From Brachypterus glaber (taxonomy: Eukaryota; Arthropoda; Insecta; Coleoptera; Kateretidae), in assembly GCA_958510825.1 (NCBI GenBank), contig OY294047.1:3348001-3412000 (forward strand): 64,000 bases of DNA. Direction: 5' to 3'. Both the position numbers and the translations under genes were made by a program. Below are positions 1 through 10,940 of the stretch, piece after piece; position 1 is the stretch's first letter; the number at the start of each line of letters is the position of its first letter. The notes beneath the pieces were generated by a model that saw nothing but the letters and a program-made list of their open reading frames with translations, was not told where the DNA came from and did no database searches.

Positions 1-324
1 CTTTCTGGACTACAATCGTTAGTTCTCAAAAATTTTGCCTTTGATCGATTATATTTACCTTCTAGTTCTATGCGTCCTTGAGTTATCTTGTTCACAGACA
101 GACCGACAGACACACAAGTTGGTCTCAAAAGTTTTAAAATTAGAGACCAAGGCCGTATTCAGGGGGACCAGGGGCCCCTAAACTCTAAAATTCAAAATTT
201 TTTGAGAATTCAAAGAAACTGTGCAAATTTTTTTGCTGTTTTAATTCTTTTCAAAATTTAGGAAAAAATGTGTTGGAAATGCTGGATGAATTTTAAACTA
301 TAACCTCACCCAATATCTAAATAA

Positions 325-368
<44 letters not shown>

Positions 369-443
369 ATTTTTGATGCTGTGTTTGCAGTTGACGCGGA
401 ATGACCCATGTGTTCTTTTATATCTGTCAGTTATTCTGCCTTT
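1..443. other. Unassigned AT-rich sequence with an (AAT)n microsatellite
   Basis: No gene is visible. Positions 331-363 are a pure AAT trinucleotide run of about 11 units. Around 150-185 there is a short 'cagggggaccaggggcccc' patch of the kind seen at the ends of some DNA transposon remnants, but no matching second end was found. Confidence 0.6.
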
Positions 444-504
444 CTAAGCTGAAAGGTCCTATCTGTGTATGTTAAATCTATGTAGATAGGAACTTTCAGC
501 TTAG
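444..504. repeat. Short inverted repeat (hairpin, about 20-bp arms)
   Basis: The arm starting CTAAGCTGAAAG at 444 is matched by the reverse complement ending CTTTCAGCTTAG at 504, with only small differences. The loop is about 20 bases. It could be a tiny foldback element or two ends of a heavily deleted MITE. Confidence 0.7.
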
Positions 505-533
505 TGTTGATTGAGTTTATAAAATTTTTATAA

Positions 534-583
534 AATGTTTGCTTATAGTAACAATATTTAATATTGTTACTATAAGCAAACAT
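534..583. repeat. Near-perfect 50-bp palindrome
   Basis: The left half begins AATGTTTGCTTATAG and the right half ends CTATAAGCAAACATT. The centre is an AATATT/AATATT core with almost no loop, so it can extrude as a cruciform. Confidence 0.8.
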
Positions 584-957
584 TGCATTTTGCATGCATG
601 AAAGAGACTCGAGTGCACCCTATGCAATTTTTTTTTATTTCTTACTATTTTCGATTTCGTCATCATTTAACTCAGTAATATGATTAATAATATGAATATC
701 GTACATAAAATACATCAAATAATATGGCCGGCATAATATGGCCGGCAGAAGGGCCGGGCGGCCGCCCGCTCGCTGTCGAGGAAGGGCACCAAATTGGCAC
801 TTATTTGGTCGGTTTTTGGAGTGATAAGGTTTATCTAATGGCTCAACTGTATAACACTATAATAACATATAATAACACCACATCAAGCCAATCACGGCGT
901 CGCGACGCGTCGATGTATGTTATGTATCATGGTTATGTTAGCCTCTGGACGACGCTT
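584..957. other. Unassigned stretch with a GC-rich island
   Basis: Positions 721-790 are strikingly GC-rich for this window. They contain a direct repeat AATATGGCCGGC (721 and 735) and a perfect 14-bp palindrome CGGGCGGCCGCCCG (755-768). The open frame across 724-984 resembles no family that I recognise and is not supported as a gene. Around 885-935 there is weak similarity to the arm of the MITE at 16620. Confidence 0.5.
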
Positions 958-1372
958 CAATGGCGATTTCTCCCGTTAGATTAGACAGGGACAAAAGTTC
1001 TACCCAAAAAGGATAGAAGACATACATACACTCCCACTTCCACCCAAACAAACAAATTCTGTATTTGTTCTTTGTTGAACAAATACAATATTTACTTGGC
1101 CGGGCGAAAAGTGTAACTATATTATTTTTATTAAAGAAATTACTGGCGCCATCTAAATTTTAGTAGAAGTATCTTATTCTACAGATTCACATTAGCTATG
1201 TTTGTTCGTGCCGCTCAGTTCTACACTTTCCGGCCAACCAAATAAATACTGTATTTGTTGTATGAAAAACAAATACAGTATTTATTTGGTTGACTGAAAA
1301 GTGTAGCACAAATGAGATAGAGATAGGGTAGACGTCTTTTGTTTCATAATTCTAGTTGTAAAGAGCTCCATT
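958..1372 (-). mobile_element. Double-hairpin MITE, copy 1 (415 bp, reverse orientation)
   Basis: This is the reverse complement of the elements at 6554-6952 and 24448-24861 with only scattered differences. The ends are AATGG/CCATT. Inside lie two independent hairpins. Both have stems related to GCCAAnnAAATAnTGTATTTG, and their loops sit at about 1073 and 1263. The subterminal segments also share a weak inverted similarity (ACAAAAG..TCTACCC). There is no coding capacity. It is non-autonomous and the superfamily is undetermined. Confidence 0.85.
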
Positions 1373-1619
1373 GTCTATGCACTAAAAATCACTGGGCGGC
1401 GTTAAAAGATATTTTAGAAAGAAAGTAATTTACTTTCTTCTAATAACTAATATAAGTATTAAGTGGTTTCCATCAGAATGCTTTTCAATACAAATAAAAC
1501 TACAGTTAATAATATTAACTTATTAAATGTAGATGCTATACTATTTAAAAATAAAATACAGGATAAAAATTTTAATCCATTTAAATTTGTAACCCGAAGC
1601 TTATTAAAATAATTAATTT
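1373..1619. other. Unassigned AT-rich spacer
   Basis: I see no gene, inverted repeat or family copy here. Confidence 0.4.
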
Positions 1620-1788
1620 TTCTTTTTTAGATTTTAAGCTTTCACGGCCATTAAGATATAAAGAACTTTCACTTTCGGGTTTAGACCGTGTTACTGGATT
1701 TTCACTTTCCGACGTTTCGTCTCTTACTACTAGAGACATCTTCAAGGATTAATCTGAAACTAAGTTTCGAATCAACTTGTGTCACTAT
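1620..1788 (-). mobile_element. 3' flank of the Penelope-like element (pLTR-type region)
   Basis: This segment lies just downstream, on the minus strand, of the endonuclease frame. It contains the conserved GAAGATGTCTC...GAGACGAAACGTC motif typical of Penelope-like pLTRs. The exact outer end of the element is not defined. Confidence 0.55.
1708..1747 (-). ncRNA. Hammerhead-like ribozyme motif (degenerate)
   Basis: Read on the minus strand, this stretch has TTGAAGA, a GTCTC/GAGAC stem with a 9-base loop, then GAAAC and GTC. That is the order of a hammerhead core (CUGANGA, helix II, GAAA, cleavage at GUC). Hammerheads are known in the pLTRs of Penelope-like elements. The first core base is T instead of C, and one extra T precedes helix II, so activity is doubtful. 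Confidence 0.45.
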
Positions 1789-2172
1789 TTATGACGTGTT
1801 GTGGTTATTCACCCGTGACAAGGTTTTTCCTATCAAAGACTTCCATATTGCAGGTAAGTGGTAACCAGTGTCCCGATTGATATTGTTAGGATGCTTGATG
1901 ATTTCTATCGATTCCCGTATCTTCCTTGGCATTTTTCTGTTTTCTGTTAATATTTGTTTTGTTTCAGACAAATTGATTTTATGACCTGTTTCATGTACAT
2001 GTTCGGCTACTGCCGATAAGGAAATTTGTTTCTTTCTTATATTGCGCTCATGCTCTTGAAGTCTTGTAGAAATTTTTCTCTTAGTTTCACCTATGTAAAC
2101 CGTACCACAGGAGCAGGGTATTTTATATACGCCTTCTGAACTCAGGGGTATTTTGTCTTTTGTTGAAGTCAA
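1789..2172 (-). pseudogene. Penelope-like element GIY-YIG endonuclease fragment
   Basis: The 127-residue minus-strand frame carries a GIY-YIG endonuclease of the type fused to the reverse transcriptase in Penelope-like retroelements. Visible motifs are GVY (residues 14-16) and VYIG (25-28), the conserved arginine (R37) and the QEHE segment (39-42). A Cys pair at C20/C22 and the HVHETGH histidines at 58-64 match the Zn-binding arrangement of the family. No reverse transcriptase domain lies upstream. Similarity stops near 2190 and a MITE starts at 2273, so the copy is 5'-truncated, as is common after target-primed insertion. The frame opens at a TTG, not an ATG, so it is a remnant and not a functional gene. 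The domain itself has no internal stop, which suggests a fairly young insertion. Confidence 0.88.
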
Positions 2173-2272
2173 AAATTGACCTATATTGACTTTATATAAT
2201 TAATTTTTCTATTTGGGATGCATTGTAAGTGTGTCTGGGCATACATTTACATACATATCTATTAGATATCCA

Positions 2273-2695
2273 CACTGAAAAAAACGACGTTCTTGACTCA
2301 AAGTATTTAACACTCTTGGCAGTTATTCTTTTAGCTTAAAAGATGTGTATCTTCAAACAAAAATATTTATCTTGTCCCAAGAAAAGTGTCGTTTTTGAAA
2401 TATTTTTAAAATTCTCTTGGACCTGGCGCATTTGAGGCAAAAACCATTTATCTTGTTTTAAGATTGTTAAAAATTAAATAATTTTAAATACTTTGGCCCA
2501 AGAATTTTTCTTTTGAGACAAGACCACTTGCATTTCACACAGAATCAAAGAATTTTAGGTTAAAGAATCAGGAAGATCTTGGCAAGTGAATTATATTTTC
2601 ATGTTAAGAGAAGGCGTATTTGGACGTATTCAAGAGTGCGAAGCATTTGGCCTAACTTCATATGCCATTACCGCAAAGGATCCGTTTTTTCAGTG
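2273..2695 (+). mobile_element. CACTGAAAAAA-ended MITE, copy 1 (423 bp)
   Basis: The terminal inverted repeat is CACTGAAAAAA at both ends. A second copy at 21112-21536 is nearly the same length and highly similar throughout. The frame starting at 2586 lies within it and is not a gene. Confidence 0.85.
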
Positions 2696-2840
2696 CAGGG
2701 GATATATACAGTTCCGTTCCAAAATTAAGAAATGTTTACTTATAAGTAATAAAAACATAATTTTACAAAATGAGGGAGAAAAATTGTTTTCTAGATTTTT
2801 GAATTTTCACATTGAAAAGTACGAGGAGTCAACAAAGGGT

Positions 2841-2920
2841 TAATATTTTTCTCCCAGATACAAGACAGGACAACCGTGAACTTTGTAGCTTTTATTCATT
2901 GATAATAATCTTATGTTAAC
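2841..2920 (+). repeat. Direct repeat flanking the MITE, left copy
   Basis: About 80 bp containing TCTCCC(A/G)GATACAA and TTGTAGCTTTTATTC recur at 3268-3356, on the other side of the MITE at 2921-3149. The duplication is diverged and is too long to be a target-site duplication. Confidence 0.6.
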
Positions 2921-3149
2921 TACACTGATAAAAAGGATTTATTTGGATATTGCCAATTAAATTATTTGGTTGTATCAAATTTTATTTGAGTCAAATAAAT
3001 ATTTAGTTCATGTAAACAAATATTTTAATTTCAAAATGATGGGAGCAAAATAGTTTATTTGACAGAAAAATAAAATTAATTTGTCACAACCAAATAATTC
3101 AATATCTAACAAAATATTTTTTGACACAGATAAACTGTTTATCAGTGTA
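2921..3149 (+). mobile_element. TACACTGATAAA-ended MITE, copy 1 (229 bp)
   Basis: The ends are TACACTGATAAA and its inverse. The copy at 26707-26917 is in the opposite orientation and similar throughout. Its very AT-rich interior contains repeated CCAAATAA boxes. Non-coding. Confidence 0.85.
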
Positions 3150-4063
3150 TCTAGTTTAACAACAAAATTAGATTAAGTAGACATTGTAAATTACGATTTG
3201 TAATCGAGATACTTCGCATTTTCGAAAGGCAAACATTAAATTTGTAGGTACCGTCAGTCTGTAAAGGGTTTAAATTCTTCTCCCGGATACAAACGTCAAG
3301 ACAATCGTGATGTGAAGCTTGTAGCTTTTATTCGCCGATGAAGATCATATTTAACTAGTTTAACTTTAACAATTTGGCACAATTAGATCTACAGTAGAGA
3401 TTTGAAAGCACTTTGAAAGTTGTCTGATATGTGTGGGTGATGCAACTAGATACAGTAAAACTAGTACTACAGGCTTTTGAAGGGATCATTGCAAAAAATA
3501 TAATGATTACTAATTAATTAAAATTGACTAATTACCAGCTTTAATAATTTTTACCAGACTGACCAAGAAAGGATGGTAACGTGTTTAACAGTCTATGTAT
3601 GTATGGATGTTTCTCCCACTTTACAGCCTAAACGCCTGGACCGAATTTGACAATTAAAAAAGTCCATGTTTCGCCTGTTTTGGCGGCCATCATCCAAATT
3701 GAAATTATTTGGTGTATGAGGCACCACTTCGTGTGTCCCGGAACATACTTTAATTAATTATATTAATTACGAATTTTGACATATGTCAATGCACGATTTA
3801 CATTACACGTTACGAATTTTCATGTGTGAAGTGTCATGAAAGTAAACATAGGTTTTGTTGACAGGCTATTAAAAATTGTTTTTCTGTGTTCTTTCTTAAA
3901 AATAATTAGTCAAGTTAAATAAAAAATGTAAATTGCAATAAATGGACTTTTTGGTTGATATTTTAAAGGGTAGTAGTATTTTTGTATTAACTATTCGTTT
4001 TTTAAAAAGAAACAATTAAAAAAAATAACTAAGTACTTCTCCATGAGTCATGGACCATGACCA
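3150..4063. other. Unassigned sequence with the second flank repeat
   Basis: 3268-3356 is the second copy of the repeat at 2841. The rest shows no gene, no convincing inverted repeat and no family member recognised elsewhere in the window. Confidence 0.4.
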
Positions 4064-4132
4064 AGTGACTCACTGAGTATTAACAGCGTCGACATGACAT
4101 TCCGCTTGGTGAACTATAGTTTAAAGTGTCTA
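4064..4132 (+). repeat. Partial copy of the foldback end found at 5370-5426
   Basis: Both stretches run GTGACTCACT, then a TAACAGC..CGACA..ACA block, then ATAGTTTAAAGT, in the same orientation. This one looks like a solo arm of the foldback at 5267. Confidence 0.6.
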
Positions 4133-4156
4133 TTTACTTGAAAAACGAGATTTTTA

Positions 4157-4990
4157 ACATTCTAATTTTTGCATGCCCCCGGTAATGACTACTTCAATCC
4201 GACCCGTGTTCATAATACTTGGGATGCAAAGAACTTTTACCTAAAGAAGTAATTTCAGACCAATGTTTATGAATGTGTCATCTTTTTGTTTGTTTATTTA
4301 CTAACAGAAACGCGATACAGCTTTGTGGTGTAAAATGTAGATGTCGCTAGTCGACTTTCAGGCTACCTAGTAGCGATGTTGCGTAGTTTCCACCTTATCA
4401 TGAGTTCAAATCATTATACTTAAATTAAAAATGTAAAAAACTTTATTGTGTTTACTATAATTATGTTTAATAATATAGTATATTTAAATCTATTAAAATT
4501 AAACTACTAGTTCATATAAAACTCATACAAAACTAATGTTTCTTAAAATTTACAATAAAATATCCAAAGTATATGTTTCCAATCGGCAACACTGTACCCC
4601 TGTCAGTCATTTTACGACATTAGACTGTGAGTTTACACATTCTTTCTCTCTCTTTACCTGTACTAAGTGTAAACAATAGTCACTCCCCACCAGCACCTCA
4701 CCGTAGTTGGTTCACGCTTCAAACAAAGCATACGGTAGATTTCATCATGCTCCTTCTTTAGGTAAAAGTTCTTTGTTGGGATGTCATGGCTCGGGAATGC
4801 ATACATTCGAATGTGCGCATTTATTTTCTCTCCTTACTATTGAATGAACAGCCATTTCGCCTGACCAGCTAAGGTCGCGTTAACGACGATGAATTAGCGA
4901 TATTTGATTCATTAAAAACCGCAGAACTTTCGAAAAAGCTGCTTTTTATTGGTGGGATCAAAGTACTTATTTACCGGGGGCAAGCCAAAA
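4157..4990. mobile_element. Nested inverted-repeat element (about 0.83 kb)
   Basis: The outer ends are TTTTTGCATGCCCCCGGTAA at 4163 and its inexact inverse at about 4970-4988. A second inverted pair (AGAACTTTTACCTAAAGAAG at 4229 against CTTCTTTAGGTAAAAGTTCT near 4753) lies inside. A related end (TTTTTGCGAGCCCCCGGTA) occurs singly at about 6484. No coding frame is supported. It is probably a MITE with later insertions. Confidence 0.55.
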
Positions 4991-5066
4991 AATAGAACTA
5001 TAAAAATTTTATTTTTAAACTAAAAAAAAACTTGAAACTATATAATTATCCACTAACCGGTGTGTC

Positions 5067-5262
5067 ATTAGATCATATATTCATAGATATGGCATTAATG
5101 CTAATTTGTTTTATGTAGAACATATACAAAGCCAATTGTAAACAAACCACTATAGCGGTGGGTGGTCACCCAAAGCGGGAAGGTGAAATCTACCTGGATA
5201 TAGCAATGAAAACATTTCGGTTTGACGTGGACTCAATGCGCATCTATGTATATATGATCTAA
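5067..5262. mobile_element. MITE with CATTAGATCATATAT ends (196 bp)
   Basis: The inverted ends CATTAGATCATATAT and ATATATGATCTAATG lie 196 bp apart, and the next 8 bases (tCATAGAT) also match. The interior is non-coding. Only one copy is visible in the window. Confidence 0.65.
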
Positions 5263-5266
5263 TGGT

Positions 5267-5395
5267 GTGTCATATTGACGCTGTTATTGCAAGTTAAGTC
5301 ACTTGCAACATGAAAAAGCAATTTTTTTTTGAAAAACGAAAAAAACTTTTTCTTGTTACAAGTGACTCACTATGCAATAACAGCCTCGACACGAC
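5267..5395. mobile_element. Small foldback element
   Basis: The arms read GTGTC..GACGCTGTTATTGCA..TGACTTAACTTGCA type sequence on one side and TGCAATAACAGCCTCGACAC on the other, with an A/T-rich loop. A solo right arm occurs at 4064. Confidence 0.65.
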
Positions 5396-6333
5396 AGTCC
5401 AGAGTAAAATATAGTTTAAAGTTACTTTAACCCATTATATTTAGGATCGCTATTTAAGGGCTTACAAAATCAGTTCTGAAGAATTGAAGTGAGCGCGTGT
5501 TATTGTGACCTTTAGGCTTTTATGAACGCAAAAATATGCTTTTTTTACAAAAAGAAAGAGGTAATGTAACATTGGACTTTTTGATATTAAATAAAATTTT
5601 TATCCTCTTTTAGTTTTTAAAGTAAAATGATTATATTATTTGTGTTTATTTTATATAAAATGAAAAAAAAAATTTTTGAACCCCTTGGGAATTCTATGCA
5701 TGGTATCCTATATAAAGGATGTGTCATAAATGTCCCAAGTAGGAGCTTTAATATAAAACTAAGCATGGAGTTAAGCTAGATTAACCTAAAAAACGAAAGT
5801 TTTACAAAAAAAAATTGTTTCTTTTTAATTATTTCTATGCTCGTGCAGTAATGGGTTAAAAATTAGTTTTTTGCACGACCAAGACTAAAACCTAATTTTA
5901 CGCTTTCATTTTCGCGACTAAACTTGCCGTTTTTCTCCCTAGGGAATAAAAATCACGGCAACCTTGATAATATTAAAATATTATACTTACTATGTGCTTT
6001 GCTGGTTCAAAAATTAGGTTTGGTGGTGTTTTGTAATAAATTAGCGATTCAAACCAATTTATTTGATTTTAACAAAGAAAACCTTTAAAAATAACATTGT
6101 TATAACAATTCATACATAACTTAAAATTTATGATCTTCGTCCATTTTTTTGACGTTTGTGTCAACCATATTAAAAAACAATTGAAATCGCGATAGCCATG
6201 AAACTGACTTTTCGCAATTTACAGGCATCTTGATTAAATTACAAAAATAAAACAACCGATTTTAGACGCGCGGTTTTTAATTTTAATTTTATCTACCTAC
6301 CTAAATTATGTTTGGTCCTGCAAAAAATAGTGT
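5396..6333. other. Unassigned AT-rich stretch
   Basis: There is no gene or repeat with a detectable partner. Phrases such as GACTAAAAC and GACTAAACTTGCCG around 5880-5935 resemble the arms of the foldback at 6334 and may be a diverged relative. Confidence 0.4.
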
Positions 6334-6460
6334 ATATACCTCAGGACTAAACTTGGCTGTTTTAGTCTCTTGCATTTCTGTTTCCCTCGCTCGCTACGCT
6401 CGCTCAGTCCAAACACTAATGCAGCGGGACTAAAACAGCCAGTTTAGTCCCTTGGTATAT
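6334..6460. mobile_element. Foldback MITE (about 127 bp, 40-bp arms)
   Basis: The arms contain GGACTAAAC(T)TGGCTGTTTT and its inverse, with ATATACC/GGTATAT at the ends. The loop carries a repetitive CTCGCTCGCTACGCTCGCTC tract. Non-coding. Confidence 0.8.
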
Positions 6461-6553
6461 AAATAACTATTTAAATTTCTAATTTTTGCGAGCCCCCGGT
6501 ATATGAATACGATTCGAGCTCGATTATTAACCCACATAAGCAGGATTTATTTT

Positions 6554-6952
6554 AATGGAGCTCTCTACAACTAGAATTATGAAACAAAAGACGTCTACCC
6601 TATCTCTATCTCATTTGTGCTACACTTTCCAGCCAATCAAATAAATACTGTATTTGTTTTTCATACAACAAATACAGTATCTATTTGGTTGGCCGGAAAG
6701 TGTAGCGGCACGAACGAACATAGCTAATGTGAATCTGTAGAATAAGATAATTCTACTAAAATTTAGATGGCGCCAGTAATTTCTTTAATAAAAATAATAC
6801 TTTTCGCCCGGCCAAGTAAATATTGTATTTGTTCAACAAAGAACAAATACAGAATTTGTTTGGTTGGGTGGAAGTGGGAGTGTATGTATGTCTTCTATCC
6901 TTTTTGGGTAGAACTTTTGTCCCTGTCTAATCTAACGGGAGAAATCGCCATT
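6554..6952 (+). mobile_element. Double-hairpin MITE, copy 2 (399 bp)
   Basis: Same family as 958-1372 (inverse orientation) and 24448-24861 (same orientation). Its end is AATGGAGCTC, with two internal hairpins around 6660 and 6838. The interior at about 6800 lacks the TATAGTTACAC stretch present in copy 3. The short frame at 6767-6964 is inside the element and recurs in copy 3, which explains its 'conservation'. Confidence 0.85.
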
Positions 6953-7069
6953 AAAATGCGATAAAATATCATAATCTAATTGTACTTTCCCCTATAAAAA
7001 TCCTGCATTTCGACTAACTTTTTTACATCAGCACTTGTTTTTTTTTTTCATATATCTTGACAATTAGAT

Positions 7070-7340
7070 CTTTCTGAGTCGAATTTATTAAACAAATTGT
7101 CTGTCTGCCTCTGTCTGTCCTTCTGTCTGTAAACTCGATAACTCCATTTCTAGAAAAGATATCAACGAGCGGTGTTAGCATATTGTGTCTTATTATCTTT
7201 CAAAGAGCTGATTGAAATTTTGGGGGTAAACGATTAGGGGTAGGGGGGTAATAATGGGGTAAAACTCCTATTATTAGTTTTTTCTTTATAATTAAATTAA
7301 TTATTATTACCATTGATTAAAAAATTTATCAATAAAACAG
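7070..7340 (-). repeat. Diverged fragment of the 750-bp hairpin-ended element family
   Basis: The order of blocks matches the better copies at 38813 and 53603: TCTGTCTGTC tract, AACTCCATTTCTA, then TTTTGGGGGTAAACGATT, GGGGTAAAACTCCTAT and AATTAATTATTATT. It is more degraded and lacks both ends. Confidence 0.7.
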
Positions 7341-7376
7341 CAGGGAATGCTTAAATTTTAGGTTTGTCGCACGAAA

Positions 7377-7480
7377 TAGTATATTAAAGTACTAGTTTCA
7401 TAGCATACGCCGCAAGCGGCTCGTTTTCTAAACTTGTACTCGTGCACTAAAAACGTGTTAAGAAACGAGTGCTTTATACA
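7377..7480. mobile_element. Rearranged fragment of the ATGAAGCTGAAG MITE family
   Basis: It contains AGTATATTAAAGTACTAGTT, GCCGCAAGCGGC, CTTGTACTCGTGC and AAAAACGTGTTA. These blocks belong to the MITE complete at 39813-40036, but the central block is inverted and both termini are missing. Confidence 0.65.
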
Positions 7481-7484
7481 ATTT

Positions 7485-7871
7485 TTTCTATTTTGCTATA
7501 AAATTTAAAAAAACTTACATTTAAATTGTTGACTCATTTAGGGATTTTTGTTTTGGATTGGTATTACAGTTTACACCATGTCTAAAATTCTAAGAACAAA
7601 TGATATTTTGATATATTTTATAGTCATCTCTTTTCTTTTTTACTGCAATTAACCAAGCCACAATTTTAACATGGTAAAAATAACCTAAACACAAAATTTT
7701 GTAGAAAATTCAACTTTAAAGCGACATTGACATTTGCACGGAAAATGTCAAGCGATAGGCCAGGTCTGTTGCCGACCCAAAAGAACAAAAAGTACAGACC
7801 TCTTATGGGCCTATAAGAACACGCAAAATGCGTGTGATTATGAGCTTATAAGAGTCGCAAAATAGAAAAAT
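7485..7871 (+). mobile_element. TTTCTATTTTGC-ended repeat, copy 1
   Basis: The ends are TTTTTCTATTTTGC and GCAAAATAGAAAAA. Relatives lie at 25669-26061 (near full length) and 21545-21803 (5'-truncated). The 3' part holds GCCTATAAGAACACGC..GCGTGT..TTATAAGAG, a small nested hairpin. Non-coding. Confidence 0.8.
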
Positions 7872-8147
7872 ACTTAAATCTTTTTGTGTGTAGGCTGAAC
7901 CCCACAATTTAAATAATTAATAAGAATAAATTAGTATTGTTTCTTAATAAGATTGTTTTATTAATTTTTAATAAAATTCTATCCTAATTTACATTAATTT
8001 TAATAATTAAGCACTTTGTCAATTTAAAATATCATTGTTTAATTGGATGGATTCTTTGAATTTCTAAAATTATTAATGAATACAAAAAACCAATTCGTAT
8101 AACATAAATTTTACAAAATATGTAGAGCTGTTACAATACTTCATGGC
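7872..8147. other. Unassigned AT-rich spacer
   Basis: Nothing recognisable is seen here. Confidence 0.4.
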
Positions 8148-8312
8148 ACTTCAGCATTAAGTGCGTATTAACATAACTCCACCCTACCTCATCTTGGAAA
8201 CATTTTTATTATAATTGTTAAAATTTAGTGCCTCGCCATTAAATTTTAATAAAAAAATGTTTTTAAGATAGGGCAGGGTGCAGTTGAGTTAATACGCACT
8301 CAAAGCTGAAGT
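8148..8312. mobile_element. Foldback MITE (165 bp, about 50-bp arms)
   Basis: The arms run ACTTCAGC..AGTGCGTATTAAC..CACCCTACCTCATCTT, and the inverse closes at 8312. Each arm has small mismatches. The loop is AT-rich. Confidence 0.75.
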
Positions 8313-8964
8313 TCATAATATCAAAAAAATCTACGTAAAAAAACTTTGGGGCAAAAAAGTGAAATTGCCCCCCATATTGCACGTCCCTGGTTAACATTAC
8401 CGAATAAAAATTACATAAAAGAATAGCCTTTATCAGTGTTAAGGTATGTGCAAAAACTCGTTACTGTGATTTAGAGGGTTCCAGAGGTATTAAATAAAAA
8501 ATAACATCTTAGATGTACCCTTAGGAGGGTCGTAGCTCCCTTAGGGCTCATTTCCGGACCAATTTTATAGGAATTTTTATTATATTTTTAGACGTAGAAT
8601 CACCCTTTAAAATTTCGGACCCTATTTTAAATACACCGTGTATAATATAGGTGGATTACCTACATTTAAATTACCACAAACTAAAATTCAAACCAATTAA
8701 ATGCAAGGATCAACGAAAAATTTCTTAGTTCAAATTTTAATCACCTTAAACCTCAATTATTGAAATGTTATGTTTTTTTCCCAATTGTCATTATACTTAC
8801 GAATATTGAAGTAAATTAATTCCGTATAAAAGTCCAAACCAAATTTTGGTACTCACCTAGAAAAGAAGAAAAAAAATATTAGCTAATATGCACATTTCTT
8901 ATAAATAGTATTTTCCATATCAAAAAATGTAATATTTACTGACTAAAATATTAGATACTTAAAT
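8313..8964. repeat. Mostly unassigned; holds a fragment shared with 10843-10907
   Basis: 8531-8610 (GTAGCTCCCTTAGGGCTCAT, then TTTCCGGACCAA and ACGTAGAATCACC) matches 10838-10905 in the same orientation, so it is a fragment of that interspersed repeat. The rest has no supported feature. Confidence 0.6.
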
Positions 8965-9209
8965 AATAATAACTCTTCTCTCTAGAATAGGCATTTCATT
9001 TGTAAAAACTGAAAAAAACGTAGCCAACATATACATTTGTCTGTCTTACTCGTACAGCTTTGTTCTAACAGAGACAACAATAACAGTTACTGGTAATTGT
9101 TATTGTTCAGGCCTGAATATACCTACTATTTGTTTACAAACAAACCGAGATGTTGGCGATACCTTATATTAACGGTATGCGTATTCTAGAGAGAAGAGTT
9201 GTTAGTTCG
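8965..9209 (+). mobile_element. CTCTTCTCTCTAGAA-ended MITE, copy 1 (about 245 bp)
   Basis: The ends are TAATAACTCTTCTCTCTAGA and its inverse (CTAGAGAGAAGAGTT). A copy in reverse orientation lies at 13952-14199. The centre holds an AATAACAGTTAC/GTAATTGTTATT palindrome and a TTCAGGCCTGAA palindrome. Confidence 0.88.
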
Positions 9210-10296
9210 TTGTTAGTTACTGATTTTATTAATAATCTTAGTAATTAGTGATTACTGATTTAAGTAATATTTAGACCAGTAATTATCAATTTTCTAGAAG
9301 GGTTCCATGAAATGTAAAGCAAGATTTAATTTTTATATCATGGATTGCAGTATTTACATAAATATTCTTTTGCAATATTTAAATAAACAATTTCATGAGC
9401 AGATAAAAATGTTATAAGATTTTTATATTATTAAATAAAATCGAATAGTTCTTAAAACTTGTGATAAAAATACACATCAAAATGACCCCCACCCCCCCCC
9501 CCCTCGGAGCGCTACGTAATACTTGAAGGTTCCCTTAAAACGTTATCAACAAACATATTTTTTTTAATTTAGCAAAAAGGGCAAGTCCACAACATTCAGC
9601 GTCGCAGACGAAATTTTTTAAAAACCCTAGTATCGTATTTTTCAGAATTTCATATGAAGACTACACGACAAAAATGCCAATGGTCACAATGCGAATAAGG
9701 TCGACTTCCACATAAATAAGCACGGTATACCATGCGCGTTTAAATGGTTTAAATCGTTATTTATGACGATTTATCGGACGAGAGAGAATATTTTTGATAA
9801 ATCCCAGATCCCATCCGAGAACTCAATAATCCCATCCGAGAACTTTTATTAACCCCGAGCGTGGCGGGGGTTGGTGAGCGAAGCAAGCAGGGGGTACCCC
9901 CCTATTTTTAATAAAATTGTTTGTTTGAAGTTTGTTTGTTTGTATAGTGTGTAAACTACCGACCAACCCTAACAAACCTGGCTATCCAGTGTTCTAGTTG
10001 CCATCAGTATTTGAAATATTCTGAGACAAACATTGGTGATTAATCAGAACACATTTATAACCATATAACTCTCACAACATTTATTATATTTATTATTATT
10101 ATACTTTCAAAATATTAAAATAAGCCATATAATCGATGGCATAGATAAATAAGCCGTGAAGATATGTAATTCTTCGCATTCCGTAGATTACTCTTCACAG
10201 TGATATGCAACACCATATTATGGTGTGATTTCGATATACTTCACAAAATATGAGATTCTTCAAGGGATTTAAAATTTAGAAATATATGAGTCAAGA
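9210..10296. other. Unassigned stretch with a C-tract
   Basis: 9486-9503 is an almost pure C run followed by CTCGGAGCGCTACGTAA, like the interior of the ACGTAA-type MITE at 12974. 9800-9840 has a short direct repeat (ATCCCATCCGAGAAC twice). No gene is seen. Confidence 0.45.
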
Positions 10297-10940
10297 GGTG
10301 ATTCTACTTCTAAAAAATATGAAAAAAAGTTCCTATAAAGGGAGCTACGATTTGAAATAAAAATAATGTTTTTAGTTAATAACTTTTGTACCCTTTAAGC
10401 TAGAGCGACGAGCTTTTGCATGTATACTAGTAATAATAAGGGCAATATGTTTATGTTAATTTTTTTTTTAATTTATCTAGAGCCGTGCCTAGACGGACAA
10501 AATATGTTAACACTTTTATGCCCCAAACTTTTTGTATATTTTTTTTGAATTTTTGGTAAAAAATATAGATTCCTTGAGTAAAAATATATAAAAAATATCA
10601 TAGTGTAACACTGTAGGAGCAACCGTTTTCAAAAAAAAAATGCAATTAAGAGGAAGTAACATTTTCTGCCACTAAAGATGTTACTTTTTAAAAACTCCTT
10701 TAATATTAAATTTAGGTGTTTTGGTGAAGAATACTTTTTTGCTTAGTTTTAAGTGAAGAAACGCCCTGCAGCATTAAAATTTTATTGGTGCTTTTTTTGT
10801 TCCCCATTCAATATGTCCATCTTCGAAGGGCCGCAGCTCCCTTAGGGCTCATTTCCGGACCAACCTTTATAGGAACTTTTTTTCATATTTTTTAACGTAG
10901 AATCACCTCTTAAATTTCTCGAACTTATTTCTGAATAATA
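10297..10940. mobile_element. Interspersed element with inverted ends (about 0.64 kb)
   Basis: 10297-10352 is inverted relative to 10843-10907 (GTGATTCTAC..TCCTATAAAG..GGGAGCT against AGCTCCC..GGAACT..GTAGAATCAC). The interval 10537-10940 recurs in reverse orientation at 28036-28383, lacking about 80 bp. A smaller piece is at 8531. Non-coding. Confidence 0.7.

Noticed and set aside
6767..6964. Conserved small protein (peptide shared with 24685-24909)
   Set aside because: The peptide is shared because both lie in copies of the same non-coding MITE. The third copy (958-1372) does not preserve a start in the same place.
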